Numbered from the stretch's first letter, positions 1 through 6,725 are shown. The stretch: 8,089 nucleotides of DNA from Acidobacteriota bacterium (GCA_003165615.1 PLWR01000622.1:1-8089), one strand, 5' to 3'. Numbers and translations: made by a program. Notes: a model not told the origin generated them from the sequence alone.

Positions 1-24
1 ATCGATTCCAAACCCTACCCTCCG

Positions 25-131
25 CGTGGCTGGGTAGTGTCCTATTTTGAATGTAGCGCCGCCCTTTAGGGCGGCACATGCCGGGCTAAAGCCCGGCGCT
101 ACGCCGCAGATTAGGACACTACCCGTGGCTG
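25..131. repeat. 8-bp target-site duplication CGTGGCTG
   Basis: CGTGGCTG occurs at 25-32 and again at 124-131, directly abutting the two inverted-repeat ends of the element. The match stops at both ends (24 g versus 123 c; 33 g versus 132 t), so the duplication is exactly 8 bp. The right copy is read on the minus strand as the Gln-Pro-Arg codons near the C-terminus of the kinase. Confidence 0.75.
33..123. mobile_element. MITE-like palindromic element, copy 1
   Basis: A 91-bp element has perfect 12-bp terminal inverted repeats, GGTAGTGTCCTA at 33-44 and TAGGACACTACC at 112-123. It is flanked on both sides by the 8-bp direct repeat CGTGGCTG (25-32 and 124-131), the expected footprint of transposition. 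Inside, GTAGCGCC (53-60) pairs with GGCGCTAC (95-102). That arch encloses two 7-bp hairpins: 58-75 with loop TTTA and 80-97 with loop TAAA. There is no room for a transposase, so it would depend on one encoded elsewhere. The right end overlaps the 3' end of the hybrid kinase gene and carries its stop codon. The parent IS family is not identified; 8-bp duplications occur in several families. Confidence 0.85.
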
Positions 132-2276
132 TCCAACCCCCGCCTTGCGAAGCGCGATGGAAAGCCCTTCCAGCGTATAAGGTTTCCCAAGGAACGCCGC
201 CGAGCGCGCGTCGGGAGCGTCGCGCAGAATCTCGCCCGTGCTGTAACCAGAAGCGAAGAGCACCCGCACCTGGGGATCCATCACGCGCATCCGGCGGTAG
301 GTCTCCAAGCCGCTCAGTTCCGGCATGATTAAGTCCATCAGAACGTAGTCGATTTTCCCGCGCATCTGCTCATAGGTCTGGAGCGCCTGCTTGCCGTTTT
401 CAGCCACCAAAACTCGGTAACCGAGCCCTTCCAATCCTTCGGTTGCGAAAGCACGGACAAGCGGCTCGTCGTCTACCACCAGCACGGTTCCGCGGCCGGG
501 TTGTAGTTGTTCCAACCCTCCGATGCCGGTCGGGGGGGACGGGGCAGGAATCTGGGGAAGGGAGATGGTGAACTGCGTGCCGTGGCCGGGCTCGGTCTCC
601 ACTTTCACGAACCCATCATGGTTTTTGACGAATCCGTAGACCATCGCAAGACCCAGGCCCGTGCCGCGCCCCGGCTCTTTGGTGGTGAAAAAGGGCTCGA
701 AGATGCGGGGCAGGGCTTCGGGTGTAATTCCCGCCCCCGAGTCCTGAACAGAAATGCTGGCATAGTGCCCCGGATGGCAATTCGCAGGGAGCTCCGGCTG
801 CTGCGCCTCAAGGGTGACGCTGCTCGTTTGAAGGGTCAGCGTTCCCCCTTGTGGCATCGCGTCCCGAGCGTTAATGCACAGGTTGAGCAGAGCCTGTTCA
901 AGGTAGCTTGGCTCCGCGTTCACCCACAGCGGCGCGCTTCCCGTGTGGACGGCGACCGCGATATTGCGATCGAAAGTCCTCGCCACCATGCGCCTAATCC
1001 TTTCCAGGGCGTCGTCGACGCACACGGGCTTTACCTGCTGCTGGTCCGGTCGGGCAAGTCCCAGGAGTTGGCGCGTCAAGTCCGCGGCACGCTGGGCTGA
1101 CTGCTCGATCATGCTCATGGAGTCTTGCAAGGGATCATTGGAATCGAGCCGCTGACGGGCCAATGACGCGAAACCCAGAATGACGCTCAGCAGGTTGTTA
1201 AAGTCGTGGGCAATGCCGCCCGCCAGGGTTCCCAGAGCCTCCATCTTTTGCGCCTGGAAAAGCTGCTGTTGCAACCGCTGGCGCTCTTCTTCTGCCTTCT
1301 TGCCTTCATTGATGTCCTGCACCATTCCCAGGAAGCAGGCGGGGCGGCCCGCCGCATCGTGAAGAAGGGAAATGCTGGTGGCGCACCAGACCGATTCACC
1401 TGTCTTGCGCAAATAACGCTTTTCGAGATTGACTGGGCCCGTGCCGTCCTCGCGCAGTGCCTGCAATTGCTCCTGCTTGGCCGCCGCGTCCTGAGGATGG
1501 GTGATTTCGATGAAGTGTTTCCCCTGCAACTCTTCGCAGGTGTATCCCAGCAAGGCCGCGAAGGCTGGGTTTACCGTGGTAAACCGCCCATCCAGGCCCG
1601 CGAGCGCCACCCCAAAGTGAACCTGCTCAAAGATCGACCGGAAGCGCTCTTCCGAGACGCGCAGTTGCTTATACAGTTCGCTGCGCTCCAGCGCCAGCGC
1701 GGCCTGCGTCGCCACCTGATCGATCAGCTTGCGGGTTACAGAACGAATGCCATCCGCATGTTCGGCCGCCACATCGAGGACTCCCAGCACGTTCGTGCGG
1801 GTTTGCAAGGGAACAACGTAGGCGGATCGCGCTTGGGCTCCGAAACCCTGACAGCGAGGGTCTCTTTCGACCTGTGGAACATAAACCGCCTCCCTTTGGC
1901 GAATCGCCCAGGCCAGTAGTGTGGGATCCTTGAGGGAAACGACGCGCCGGAATCCACCATCTTTTCCTCCACACGCCACTCGCTGAAGTTCCTCCGCAGG
2001 TTCGTCCAATCGATAGATACGCGCATGGCTCAGGCGCTCGCGGTCAGCCAAACGCGAGAGAATCGATCCCAGCACCGATTCAACGTCGAGGGCGCCGGCC
2101 AGTGCGGCATTGACCTCCACCAAGAGAGAAAGCTGGTGGGTCCGGGCTTCCGTTTCATCGCCCGGCCCCGCGACGCCGTAACTGGGTGCAAGCGGCGTAT
2201 TGAGCGGCCCCACAGGTGGCGCGGGACTTTGCGGGAAATTGATGGGCGGGCTATTACCGGGTGTAATGGTGGCCAT
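111..2276 (-). CDS. Soluble hybrid sensor histidine kinase (GAF-PAS-HisKA-HATPase-REC)
   Basis: This is a two-component hybrid kinase of 721 residues from the ATG at 2276. It has a Pro-rich N-terminus (about 1-40), then a GAF domain (about 45-200) and a PAS domain with PAC (about 208-325). HisKA follows, with the phosphoacceptor His357 in [11 protein letters not shown]. The HATPase has its N-box at [10 protein letters not shown] (463-473), DSGAGI at 512 and GTGLGL at 538. A C-terminal receiver (about 597-712) has the acidic pair DD602-603, phosphoacceptor Asp648 in [11 protein letters not shown] and Lys698 in GKPY. No membrane segment is visible, so it should act in the cytoplasm; the signal it senses is unknown. 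The terminal REC suggests a phosphorelay to a separate phosphotransfer protein or receiver, or autoregulation. The frame is open to a TTG at 2333, but only the ATG has a Shine-Dalgarno. The last codons (GTA GTG TCC TAA) come from the MITE end. Confidence 0.93.
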   Translation of the reverse strand: MATITPGNSPPINFPQSPAPPVGPLNTPLAPSYGVAGPGDETEARTHQLSLLVEVNAALAGALDVESVLGSILSRLADRERLSHARIYRLDEPAEELQRVACGGKDGGFRRVVSLKDPTLLAWAIRQREAVYVPQVERDPRCQGFGAQARSAYVVPLQTRTNVLGVLDVAAEHADGIRSVTRKLIDQVATQAALALERSELYKQLRVSEERFRSIFEQVHFGVALAGLDGRFTTVNPAFAALLGYTCEELQGKHFIEITHPQDAAAKQEQLQALREDGTGPVNLEKRYLRKTGESVWCATSISLLHDAAGRPACFLGMVQDINEGKKAEEERQRLQQQLFQAQKMEALGTLAGGIAHDFNNLLSVILGFASLARQRLDSNDPLQDSMSMIEQSAQRAADLTRQLLGLARPDQQQVKPVCVDDALERIRRMVARTFDRNIAVAVHTGSAPLWVNAEPSYLEQALLNLCINARDAMPQGGTLTLQTSSVTLEAQQPELPANCHPGHYASISVQDSGAGITPEALPRIFEPFFTTKEPGRGTGLGLAMVYGFVKNHDGFVKVETEPGHGTQFTISLPQIPAPSPPTGIGGLEQLQPGRGTVLVVDDEPLVRAFATEGLEGLGYRVLVAENGKQALQTYEQMRGKIDYVLMDLIMPELSGLETYRRMRVMDPQVRVLFASGYSTGEILRDAPDARSAAFLGKPYTLEGLSIALRKAGVGQPRVVS

Positions 2277-2280
2277 CCTG

Positions 2281-2286
2281 CTCCTT
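2281..2286 (-). promoter_or_regulatory. Ribosome binding site of the hybrid kinase
   Basis: On the minus strand AAGGAG is followed by CAGG and then ATG at 2276. This is a good Shine-Dalgarno at a short spacing of 4 nt. It favours the ATG over the upstream TTG at 2333, which has no comparable site. Confidence 0.7.
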
Positions 2287-2333
2287 CTTAGCGATGGATC
2301 TTCGGTTGCCGGCGCTCTCTTGGAAGCTCGCAA

Positions 2334-2690
2334 TCGCCAATGTTTCAGCGCAACTCATTAATTCCAATACCCGCAAAGGCTCCCCCCTGCGATCAAATTC
2401 CCCTGCGCGAGAATGGGCTGTCTGATCGGCCGGCGTGCCGGTGACAGCTCGGCACCCTTCATGCGCAGTAACCCTCCAATTATCCTTCGGCATAAAGAAG
2501 GTTAGACTTGAGTAATCCTGGTAGATTAGAGACGGTTTATTTTGGGAATTGCCCGGACGTTGGTGACCCTAGGAAGAAGCCCATGGTAAGGATTGGTTGT
2601 TCGCCATGAAGATTGGCGGACTTTTAGTTGCTTTTGCACCTTGGCCCGCCATTGTTATGGCATTTTATCAACTTCGCATTGTAATGTGCA
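2334..2690. other. Divergent intergenic region, kinase-proximal half
   Basis: About 360 bp without a convincing gene. Reading frames here are short and lack family features or a Shine-Dalgarno. It should contain the kinase promoter on the minus strand, but I could not assign -35/-10 boxes. Two modest inverted repeats are present: GTGCCG (2435-2440) with CGGCAC (2450-2455), and CCTTC (2484-2488) with GAAGG (2497-2501). Confidence 0.5.
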
Positions 2691-2700
2691 TGTCACATGC
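2688..2700. promoter_or_regulatory. Operator-like dyad GCATGTCACATGC
   Basis: A perfect 6+1+6 dyad, GCATGT-C-ACATGC, lies in AT-richer DNA about 330 bp upstream of the porin. An overlapping pair ATGTG (2684-2688) and CACAT (2694-2698) resembles CRP half-sites, but the 5-bp gap is too short for that family. It could bind a dimeric regulator of the porin or the kinase; this rests on symmetry alone. Confidence 0.3.
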
Positions 2701-2754
2701 TTATCACACTCTGTTAATCACCCTCTTTCACCATGGTAGGGATCACTAATCCGA

Positions 2755-2991
2755 GGGGATATCCCCGGCACTGCTGGGGAGGCAGCAGAAGTAAACCAAT
2801 TTGGTAAAGTGATTGGCCATCCTTGCGGTTACAGTGGCAGCGTGTGGTCGCCGTTTCATATGGCTTTGATTCTCGCCTCTAATTCGGTTGCTATCAGGTC
2901 CTTTGGGAGACCAGCGACCCTGAAACCTCCGGCCAAGCCGGGGGAAACTTACAAGCGTCGGGTTTGTCCCCGGACGAGGAGTTCTAAACTC
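2755..2991 (+). promoter_or_regulatory. Structured leader upstream of the porin (candidate cis-regulatory RNA)
   Basis: Several stem-loops follow one another between the divergent promoter region and the porin Shine-Dalgarno. (1) GGGGATATCCCC (2755-2766), or alternatively CCCCGGC (2763-2769) with GCTGGGG (2773-2779). (2) GGTTGCT (2886-2892) with AGCGACC (2913-2919), enclosing GGTC/GACC (2897-2900/2909-2912). (3) CCTCCGGC (2926-2933) with GCCGGGGG (2937-2944). (4) CGTCGGG (2956-2962) with CCC (2968-2970) and GACG (2973-2976) across a 2-nt bulge. (5) GAGTT (2979-2983) with AACTC (2987-2991). No known riboswitch core was recognised. No promoter was assigned, so it is inferred rather than shown that the region is transcribed. 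Confidence 0.4.
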
Positions 2992-3020
2992 TTTCTCGGG
3001 CAGTTTTAACGCAAAAATCT

Positions 3021-3026
3021 AAGGAG
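3021..3026 (+). promoter_or_regulatory. Ribosome binding site of the porin
   Basis: AAGGAG sits 3 nt before the first ATG (3030) and 6 nt before a second in-frame ATG (3033). The spacing fits the second ATG better, so the protein may be one residue shorter than the longest reading. Confidence 0.75.
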
Positions 3027-3029
3027 CAA

Positions 3030-4883
3030 ATGATGCACAAACGCAGGCTTGTCACCCCTAGAGTAGTGGGCATGACGATGCTTCTCATGGGTGTCTCGAC
3101 ATGGGGCATTCTTGCCAACGATGGCACTTCGTCCACGGGGGATGCCACCACGCCTTCCGCGACGGGCGCGGCGAAACCCAGCGCCAGCGCCAACGAGCAA
3201 ATCACCGCTCTCAAGCAACAGATGGCTCTTCAGCAGAAACAGATCGAGCAGATGCAGAAAGCCTTGGCGGAGCAGAAACAGCTTCTCGAACAGCTCACCA
3301 AGCCCGCTCCTGCCACGGAGCAAGTGGCGCAACCCGTTCAACCGGCGCAGCCCGCAAAGCCGGCCGTGAGCACTGAGCGAGCCTCCCAACCGCATACCAC
3401 CAGTCTCGGTGAGGTGGCTTCCACCAGCCCCATGATTCCCCAGTCACAAAAGAAGGTGGACAACTCCATTGCACCCCTGGGGGCAGGGTCGGTATCGATT
3501 GGCCGCTCTGCGGCCGGAGGAGATGATACCTCGCCGCTTCAGATTCGCATCGGCGATGCGACCATCACCCCCGTGGCGTTTATGGATTTCACCAGCATCT
3601 ATCGCAACCATGATACCAACGGCAGCATTGCGACAAACTTTGGCAACATCCCCTACGCCAGCACCAGCGCCTATGCGCCCAACCTCAGCGAGTTTCGCCT
3701 GAGCACGGAGAACTCCCGCATCGGCATGCGCGTGGATGCGGACGTGAAGGGCGCCCACGTGATCGGCTACATGGAAGCTGACTTCCACGGGAACAACGCC
3801 ACCAGCGTTGCCGCGGTCACCAACAGCAACACGTTGCGCGAGCGCTTGTACTGGGTTGACCTCAACACGGGACATTTTGAAATCCTGGGTGGCCAAACCT
3901 GGAGTTTGTTGACTCCTGGGCGCTCCGGTATATCCCCGCTCCCCGCCGACATCTTCTATTCGCAAGATGTAGACTTGAACTACCAAGCGGGCTTGGTTTT
4001 TGCCCGTGTCCCGGAACTGCGCCTGGTTTGGCACCCCACGAAGCAAGTGGCCTGGGCTTTTGCCATCGACAGCCCTGACCAATACGCCGGAGGCAACGGC
4101 GGCTCCGGGACCATCGTCCTTCCTGCCCTTCTCAATACCTCCGCGACCTATCAGGGCGAACTGGACTACGGCAGCGGCAATACCCTGTCCACTCCCAACG
4201 TAGCTCCTGATCTCATTTCCAAGCTGGCCTTTGATCCCAACAAACACATTCACTTCGAATTGGGGGGAATTGAACGTAACTTCAAAGTCTATTATCCCGG
4301 CGTCGCTGCCACCAGTTCCGCCGCTGCCATCCCTGCCAACACTTTCTCGGCGGAGGGCGGCGCCGTTTTCGTCAATGCGAGCGCGGAAATATTCAAGGGT
4401 TTCCGCCTGCTGACCAACAACTACTGGAGTGACGGCGGTGGCCGTTACATCTACGGCGAAGCTCCGGACCTGATTGCCCACGCCAATGGCAGCATCTCCC
4501 TGGTCCACAGCGGTTCAACGGTGACGGGTTTTGAGTACACCCAGAAAAAGACGATGATCTATGGCTACTATGGTGGAATCTACATCCAGAAAAACACCGC
4601 CTACGACGCCAATGGAACCACCCTCATCGGCTATGGTATGGAAAAAGGTGCAAGTGCCACCAACGCTGAGAATCGCGCCATCCAGGAAGCCACGGTTGGA
4701 TTCAACCAGACCATCTGGAAGAATCCCAAGTATGGCGCCCTGAACTTCATGGGCCAGTATTCGTACCTCACCCGTGCTCCCTGGTATGAGCAGCTCGGCA
4801 AACCAGCTAACGCAAGCGTCGATATGCTGTTCTTCAACTTGCGCTACTCGCTGCCCGGTTCGGCTCCCACCATGGGGAAGTAA
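3030..4883 (+). CDS. DcaP-like trimeric outer-membrane porin with coiled-coil stalk
   Basis: The predicted outer-membrane channel has 617 residues. The N-terminus is a signal peptide: a KRR n-region, a hydrophobic core at about 11-29 and likely cleavage after GILA (29). A Ser/Thr/Ala-rich stretch follows, then a heptad-type coiled coil at about 55-89, rich in Gln, Glu and Leu. A Pro/Ala/Gln linker (about 91-122) leads to a long barrel domain from about 168 to the end. The barrel shows alternating amphipathic strands, aromatic girdles, many Asn/Gly turns and a final strand FFNLRYSLP. A coiled coil before a barrel is the plan of DcaP-like porins, which form trimers and take up small anionic solutes such as dicarboxylates; this protein's substrate is not evident. 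The gene diverges from the kinase, has a long structured leader, and ends at a strong stem-loop. Confidence 0.82.
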   Translation: MMHKRRLVTPRVVGMTMLLMGVSTWGILANDGTSSTGDATTPSATGAAKPSASANEQITALKQQMALQQKQIEQMQKALAEQKQLLEQLTKPAPATEQVAQPVQPAQPAKPAVSTERASQPHTTSLGEVASTSPMIPQSQKKVDNSIAPLGAGSVSIGRSAAGGDDTSPLQIRIGDATITPVAFMDFTSIYRNHDTNGSIATNFGNIPYASTSAYAPNLSEFRLSTENSRIGMRVDADVKGAHVIGYMEADFHGNNATSVAAVTNSNTLRERLYWVDLNTGHFEILGGQTWSLLTPGRSGISPLPADIFYSQDVDLNYQAGLVFARVPELRLVWHPTKQVAWAFAIDSPDQYAGGNGGSGTIVLPALLNTSATYQGELDYGSGNTLSTPNVAPDLISKLAFDPNKHIHFELGGIERNFKVYYPGVAATSSAAAIPANTFSAEGGAVFVNASAEIFKGFRLLTNNYWSDGGGRYIYGEAPDLIAHANGSISLVHSGSTVTGFEYTQKKTMIYGYYGGIYIQKNTAYDANGTTLIGYGMEKGASATNAENRAIQEATVGFNQTIWKNPKYGALNFMGQYSYLTRAPWYEQLGKPANASVDMLFFNLRYSLPGSAPTMGK

Positions 4884-4919
4884 GCTTCTCCACGGTTCAA
4901 TATCGTACTGCGCGTATTC

Positions 4920-4961
4920 CTCTCGCTTCAGTGTGGGCTGCGGCCCACACTGAGGTGAGAG
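4920..4961 (+). terminator. Strong 19-bp stem-loop after the porin, UNCG-type loop
   Basis: CTCTCGCTTCAGTGTGGGC (4920-4938) pairs with GCCCACACTGAGGTGAGAG (4943-4961) over 19 bp with only two G-U wobbles. The loop is TGCG closed by C-G, an exceptionally stable UNCG tetraloop in RNA. It lies 36 nt after the porin stop. No T-tract follows, so it may be a non-canonical terminator or a 3'-end stabiliser that protects an abundant porin mRNA. Confidence 0.7.
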
Positions 4962-4991
4962 CCAACTTCCCGAAAATTCCACTTCCGTTTC

Positions 4992-5080
4992 GATAGTGTC
5001 TTAGTTTGAATTTGTAGCGGCGAGTTTACCTCGCCATATGGCGGCGTAAAGCCGCCTCCACATCAGACTGAGACACTAAT
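4992..5080. mobile_element. MITE-like palindromic element, copy 2 (diverged)
   Basis: The ends TAGTGTCTTAGTTTG (4994-5008) and CAGACTGAGACACTA (5064-5078) are inverted repeats matching at 13 of 15 positions, and they share TAGTGTC with copy 1. The interior holds two hairpins: GGCGAG/CTCGCC (5019-5024/5030-5035) with loop TTTAC, and GGCGGC/GCCGCC (5040-5045/5051-5056) with loop GTAAA. The stems differ in sequence from copy 1, but the plan and the TTTA/TAAA loop cores are kept. The flanks TCCGTTTC (4984-4991) and CCCGTGTT (5081-5088) agree at only 5 of 8 positions, so any target duplication has decayed. Confidence 0.7.
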
Positions 5081-5154
5081 CCCGTGTTCCCCCACTTGAC
5101 AACCCGCCTCGAGAATGATTGACTGAGCCGGCCACCCACTTTGAAATGGTGCGC

Positions 5155-5161
5155 GAAGAGG
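5155..5161 (+). promoter_or_regulatory. Possible ribosome binding site of the ThuA-like gene
   Basis: GAAGAGG lies 7 nt before the ATG at 5169 and would be too close to the alternative TTG at 5163. It is a weak match to the Shine-Dalgarno consensus, but it favours the ATG. Confidence 0.45.
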
Positions 5162-5168
5162 CTTGGGA

Positions 5169-6047
5169 ATGAAACAATGCAATGCCATATCAAGGAGGGA
5201 TCTCCTGCAGAGCGTGGGAGCCGTCGCCGCCGGGGATCTCCTGGGCAGTTCCCGTGAGCGCGCCGCTGCTGCCGCATCTTCAATGGGCTCGGGCAAGGGA
5301 GATAAACCGCCCCGTATTTTGGCTCTGATTGGGGACCGCTATCACAATTCGGATTACATACGGGTCAGCTTGGACAGACTCTTCGGTGAGTTACATCTTC
5401 CTGTCGATTACACCACCAATTACGATCGCCTGTCCCGCGACTTACTGCGTAACTATCAGCTTTTTGTCTTCCTCCGCGATGGGATGATCTGGCCGGGCGG
5501 ATATCTCGGGCCGGCGGATGCTTACACCTGTTACGAGAGTGGGCTGGAGAATCCCGGCGATTTTCCCAAAGAAGAGCCGAAGAGTTGGATGACGGAAGAG
5601 CAGGGGGAAGCGGTGAAGGATTTTGTGGCGGCGGGAAACGGCTTGTATTCGCTCCACAACAATAGTCACGTTGCGCTTACCTCCCCGGCTTACCGGGAAG
5701 TGATGGGAGGAGCCTATAACGGCCATCCGCCCCAGCGGCCTTTCAAGGTGAGGGTGGTTAACAAGGATCACCCCATCACCCAGGGCGTCCGCGACTTCAT
5801 GGTGAACGACGAGCAGCATTTTGTGATTTACGACAAGGACGAGAAGAATATCCTGCTGCGCGCTGAAAATACCGATGGGCTTACCTATGAAAATCAGGGA
5901 ACGACATCGATTAGTGGCTGGGCCCACGAGTATGGCAAAGGACGAGTGGTATTTACCGCCGTCGGGCACAATATTCACGCGCTCTGGCAGCCCCAGTATT
6001 TTCAACTCCAGAAGAACGCGGTGCGCTGGCTGCTGAACATGATTTGA
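5169..6047 (+). CDS. Tat-signal ThuA-like domain protein
   Basis: This protein of 292 residues is counted from the ATG at 5169; the frame also offers a TTG two codons earlier. The N-terminus has a twin-arginine motif, SRRDLL (8-13), and an Ala/Gly stretch (about 14-26) interrupted by Asp23. From about 48 to the end it is a ThuA-like domain (class I glutamine-amidotransferase fold). It opens with the strand RILALIGDRYHN and a strand LFVFLRDGM (98-106). GNGLYSLHNNSHVAL (156-170) is the helix-turn region typical of the family. The C-terminal part contains HPITQGVRDF, DEQHF and GRVVFTAVGHNIHALW. ThuA-like proteins accompany sugar catabolism (ThuA in rhizobia is linked to trehalose/disaccharide 3-keto metabolism). 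The substrate here cannot be read from sequence. It probably acts in the periplasm if the Tat signal works. It stands alone on its strand between two repeat copies. Confidence 0.85.
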   Translation: MKQCNAISRRDLLQSVGAVAAGDLLGSSRERAAAAASSMGSGKGDKPPRILALIGDRYHNSDYIRVSLDRLFGELHLPVDYTTNYDRLSRDLLRNYQLFVFLRDGMIWPGGYLGPADAYTCYESGLENPGDFPKEEPKSWMTEEQGEAVKDFVAAGNGLYSLHNNSHVALTSPAYREVMGGAYNGHPPQRPFKVRVVNKDHPITQGVRDFMVNDEQHFVIYDKDEKNILLRAENTDGLTYENQGTTSISGWAHEYGKGRVVFTAVGHNIHALWQPQYFQLQKNAVRWLLNMI

Positions 6048-6080
6048 CCGCGCCCACCCCCCCCTCCCGCATTCCCCCAG

Positions 6081-6133
6081 TTGTAGCGCTGCGCTTTAGT
6101 TCAGCACGTGCCGGGCTAAAGCCCGGCGCTACA
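6081..6133. repeat. MITE-like palindromic element, copy 3 (degraded)
   Basis: The core TGTAGCGC (6082-6089) pairs with GCGCTACA (6126-6133). Inside are an imperfect hairpin, GCTGCGC/GTTCAGC (6088-6094/6099-6105), with loop TTTA, and a perfect one, GCCGGGC/GCCCGGC (6110-6116/6121-6127), with loop TAAA. The second hairpin and arm (6111-6132) are identical over 22 bp to 81-102 of copy 1. The left TAGTGTC end is absent. On the right, ACACTA at 6157-6162 may be a remnant of the outer end, which would extend the element to the toxin stop codon. Confidence 0.7.
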
Positions 6134-6159
6134 AGTACCAATGTCTCTGACGTACTACA

Positions 6160-6471
6160 CTAGTCTCGATTTTCGACAAAACTCATCGGCCAGCGTCGCG
6201 CGCCATCGATGACAGCGAGGATTTGAATTTCATCCTGGGTAGGACGATAGGCAACGATAAAGGGAGTATGAACAACGCTGAGTTCACGGGTCGCAGGGAC
6301 ACGGCCCGGGTGGCCGGCGGACGGGTAACGACCCAACACTTCCACTGCTTGAAAGACGCCTGCCACGAGGCGTGAGGCGGCACTCGGGTTGTCTTGCCGG
6401 ACGTACTCATAAGCCGCATCGAGGTCCTGTTCGGCCAGCGGCATCCAGCGAATCTTCGGCTTGGGGATCAT
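6160..6471 (-). CDS. ParE/RelE-family toxin
   Basis: This is the toxin of a type II toxin-antitoxin pair, 103 residues from the ATG at 6471. It shows the ParE/RelE pattern: strand KIRWMPLAEQDLDAAYEYV (6-24), NPSAASRLVAGV (28-39), LGRYPSAGHPGRVPATREL (46-64), TPFIVAYRP (69-77) and IQILAVIDGARRWP (82-95). The closing GARRWP is characteristic. RelE members cleave mRNA on ribosomes and ParE members poison gyrase; sequence alone does not decide which, though the overall pattern looks more ParE-like. The ATG overlaps the antitoxin TGA as ATGA (6471-6468), so translation is probably coupled, and this fixes the start over a GTG at 6489. The stop TAG is followed by TGT, making TAGTGT, the same hexamer that begins the MITE ends. 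Confidence 0.85.
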   Translation of the reverse strand: MIPKPKIRWMPLAEQDLDAAYEYVRQDNPSAASRLVAGVFQAVEVLGRYPSAGHPGRVPATRELSVVHTPFIVAYRPTQDEIQILAVIDGARRWPMSFVENRD

Positions 6472-6671
6472 CGCAGGCGACGCCGCCACTTGGCACGCAC
6501 TTCCTCGTGGTCCGCGCCCATCCCGGCATTAGCTTGCCGTAGACCTTCCTGGATATGCTCGATCTGCCAGCGCTGCACATCCAGGTAAGCGCCCACGGCC
6601 TCGTTGAGCAGGAAGGTGCGATCACGAGTTTGCACCTGGGCGAGTTTGTCGAGGGCGGCAACCTTTTCCAC
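6468..6671 (-). CDS. Ribbon-helix-helix antitoxin (CopG/ParD-like), start uncertain
   Basis: This is the antitoxin partner of the downstream toxin gene, which it overlaps by 4 nt. From the only standard start codon (GTG 6671) it is 67 residues. It contains a helix region VEKVAALDKLAQVQTRDRTFLLNEAVGAYLD (residue 1 Val read as Met), as in RHH proteins, followed by a C-terminal tail that would wrap the toxin and ends AKWRRRLR. The frame stays open upstream and reads KKTISFRLE immediately before the GTG, which is exactly the DNA-binding beta-strand of RHH antitoxins. No ATG, GTG or TTG lies between that strand and the in-frame stop further up. The real start is therefore probably non-canonical (for example ATA at 6719, next to the predicted transcription start), or the original start has mutated. 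Without the strand the protein could bind toxin but probably not DNA. Confidence 0.75.
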   Translation of the reverse strand: MEKVAALDKLAQVQTRDRTFLLNEAVGAYLDVQRWQIEHIQEGLRQANAGMGADHEEVRAKWRRRLR

Positions 6672-6725
6672 TTCAAGCCGAAAAGAGATGGTCTTCTTAT
6701 TGGTGGTTCCGTTGTGTATGATCAG

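Noticed and set aside
33..123. CRISPR-type array from the repeated palindromes
   Set aside because: The copies lie kilobases apart with no regular spacers. The inverted ends and target duplication point to a transposable element.
1206..1919. A 237-codon plus-strand frame opposite the hybrid kinase
   Set aside because: It is antisense to the GAF-PAS-HisKA coding region, with no family features and no Shine-Dalgarno.
2254..2493. A 79-codon minus-strand frame overlapping the kinase start
   Set aside because: It overlaps the kinase Shine-Dalgarno and start, has no ribosome binding site and no recognisable family.
2684..2698. CRP/FNR-like site ATGTG...CACAT
   Set aside because: The half-sites are 5 bp apart rather than the 8 bp that the ATGTG/CACAT halves of a CRP site require; kept only as a generic dyad.
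2640..2720. Sigma-70 or sigma-54 promoter for the porin
   Set aside because: No pair of boxes with acceptable sequence and spacing was found; the candidates (for example TTGCAC with TATGGC, or TGGCCC) match too poorly to list.
3444..4508. A 354-codon open frame on the minus strand opposite the porin
   Set aside because: It lies wholly antisense to a well-supported porin, has no recognisable domain and a Val/Gly/Ala-biased composition typical of a shadow frame in GC-rich coding DNA.
4515..4982. A 155-codon minus-strand frame across the porin 3' end and the terminator hairpin
   Set aside because: It overlaps the barrel coding sequence and a strong stem-loop, and its translation shows no domain.
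6407..6676. An 89-codon minus-strand frame spanning the TA junction
   Set aside because: It is the +1 frame of the antitoxin and toxin. The RHH and ParE reading frames, joined by an ATGA overlap, explain the region.
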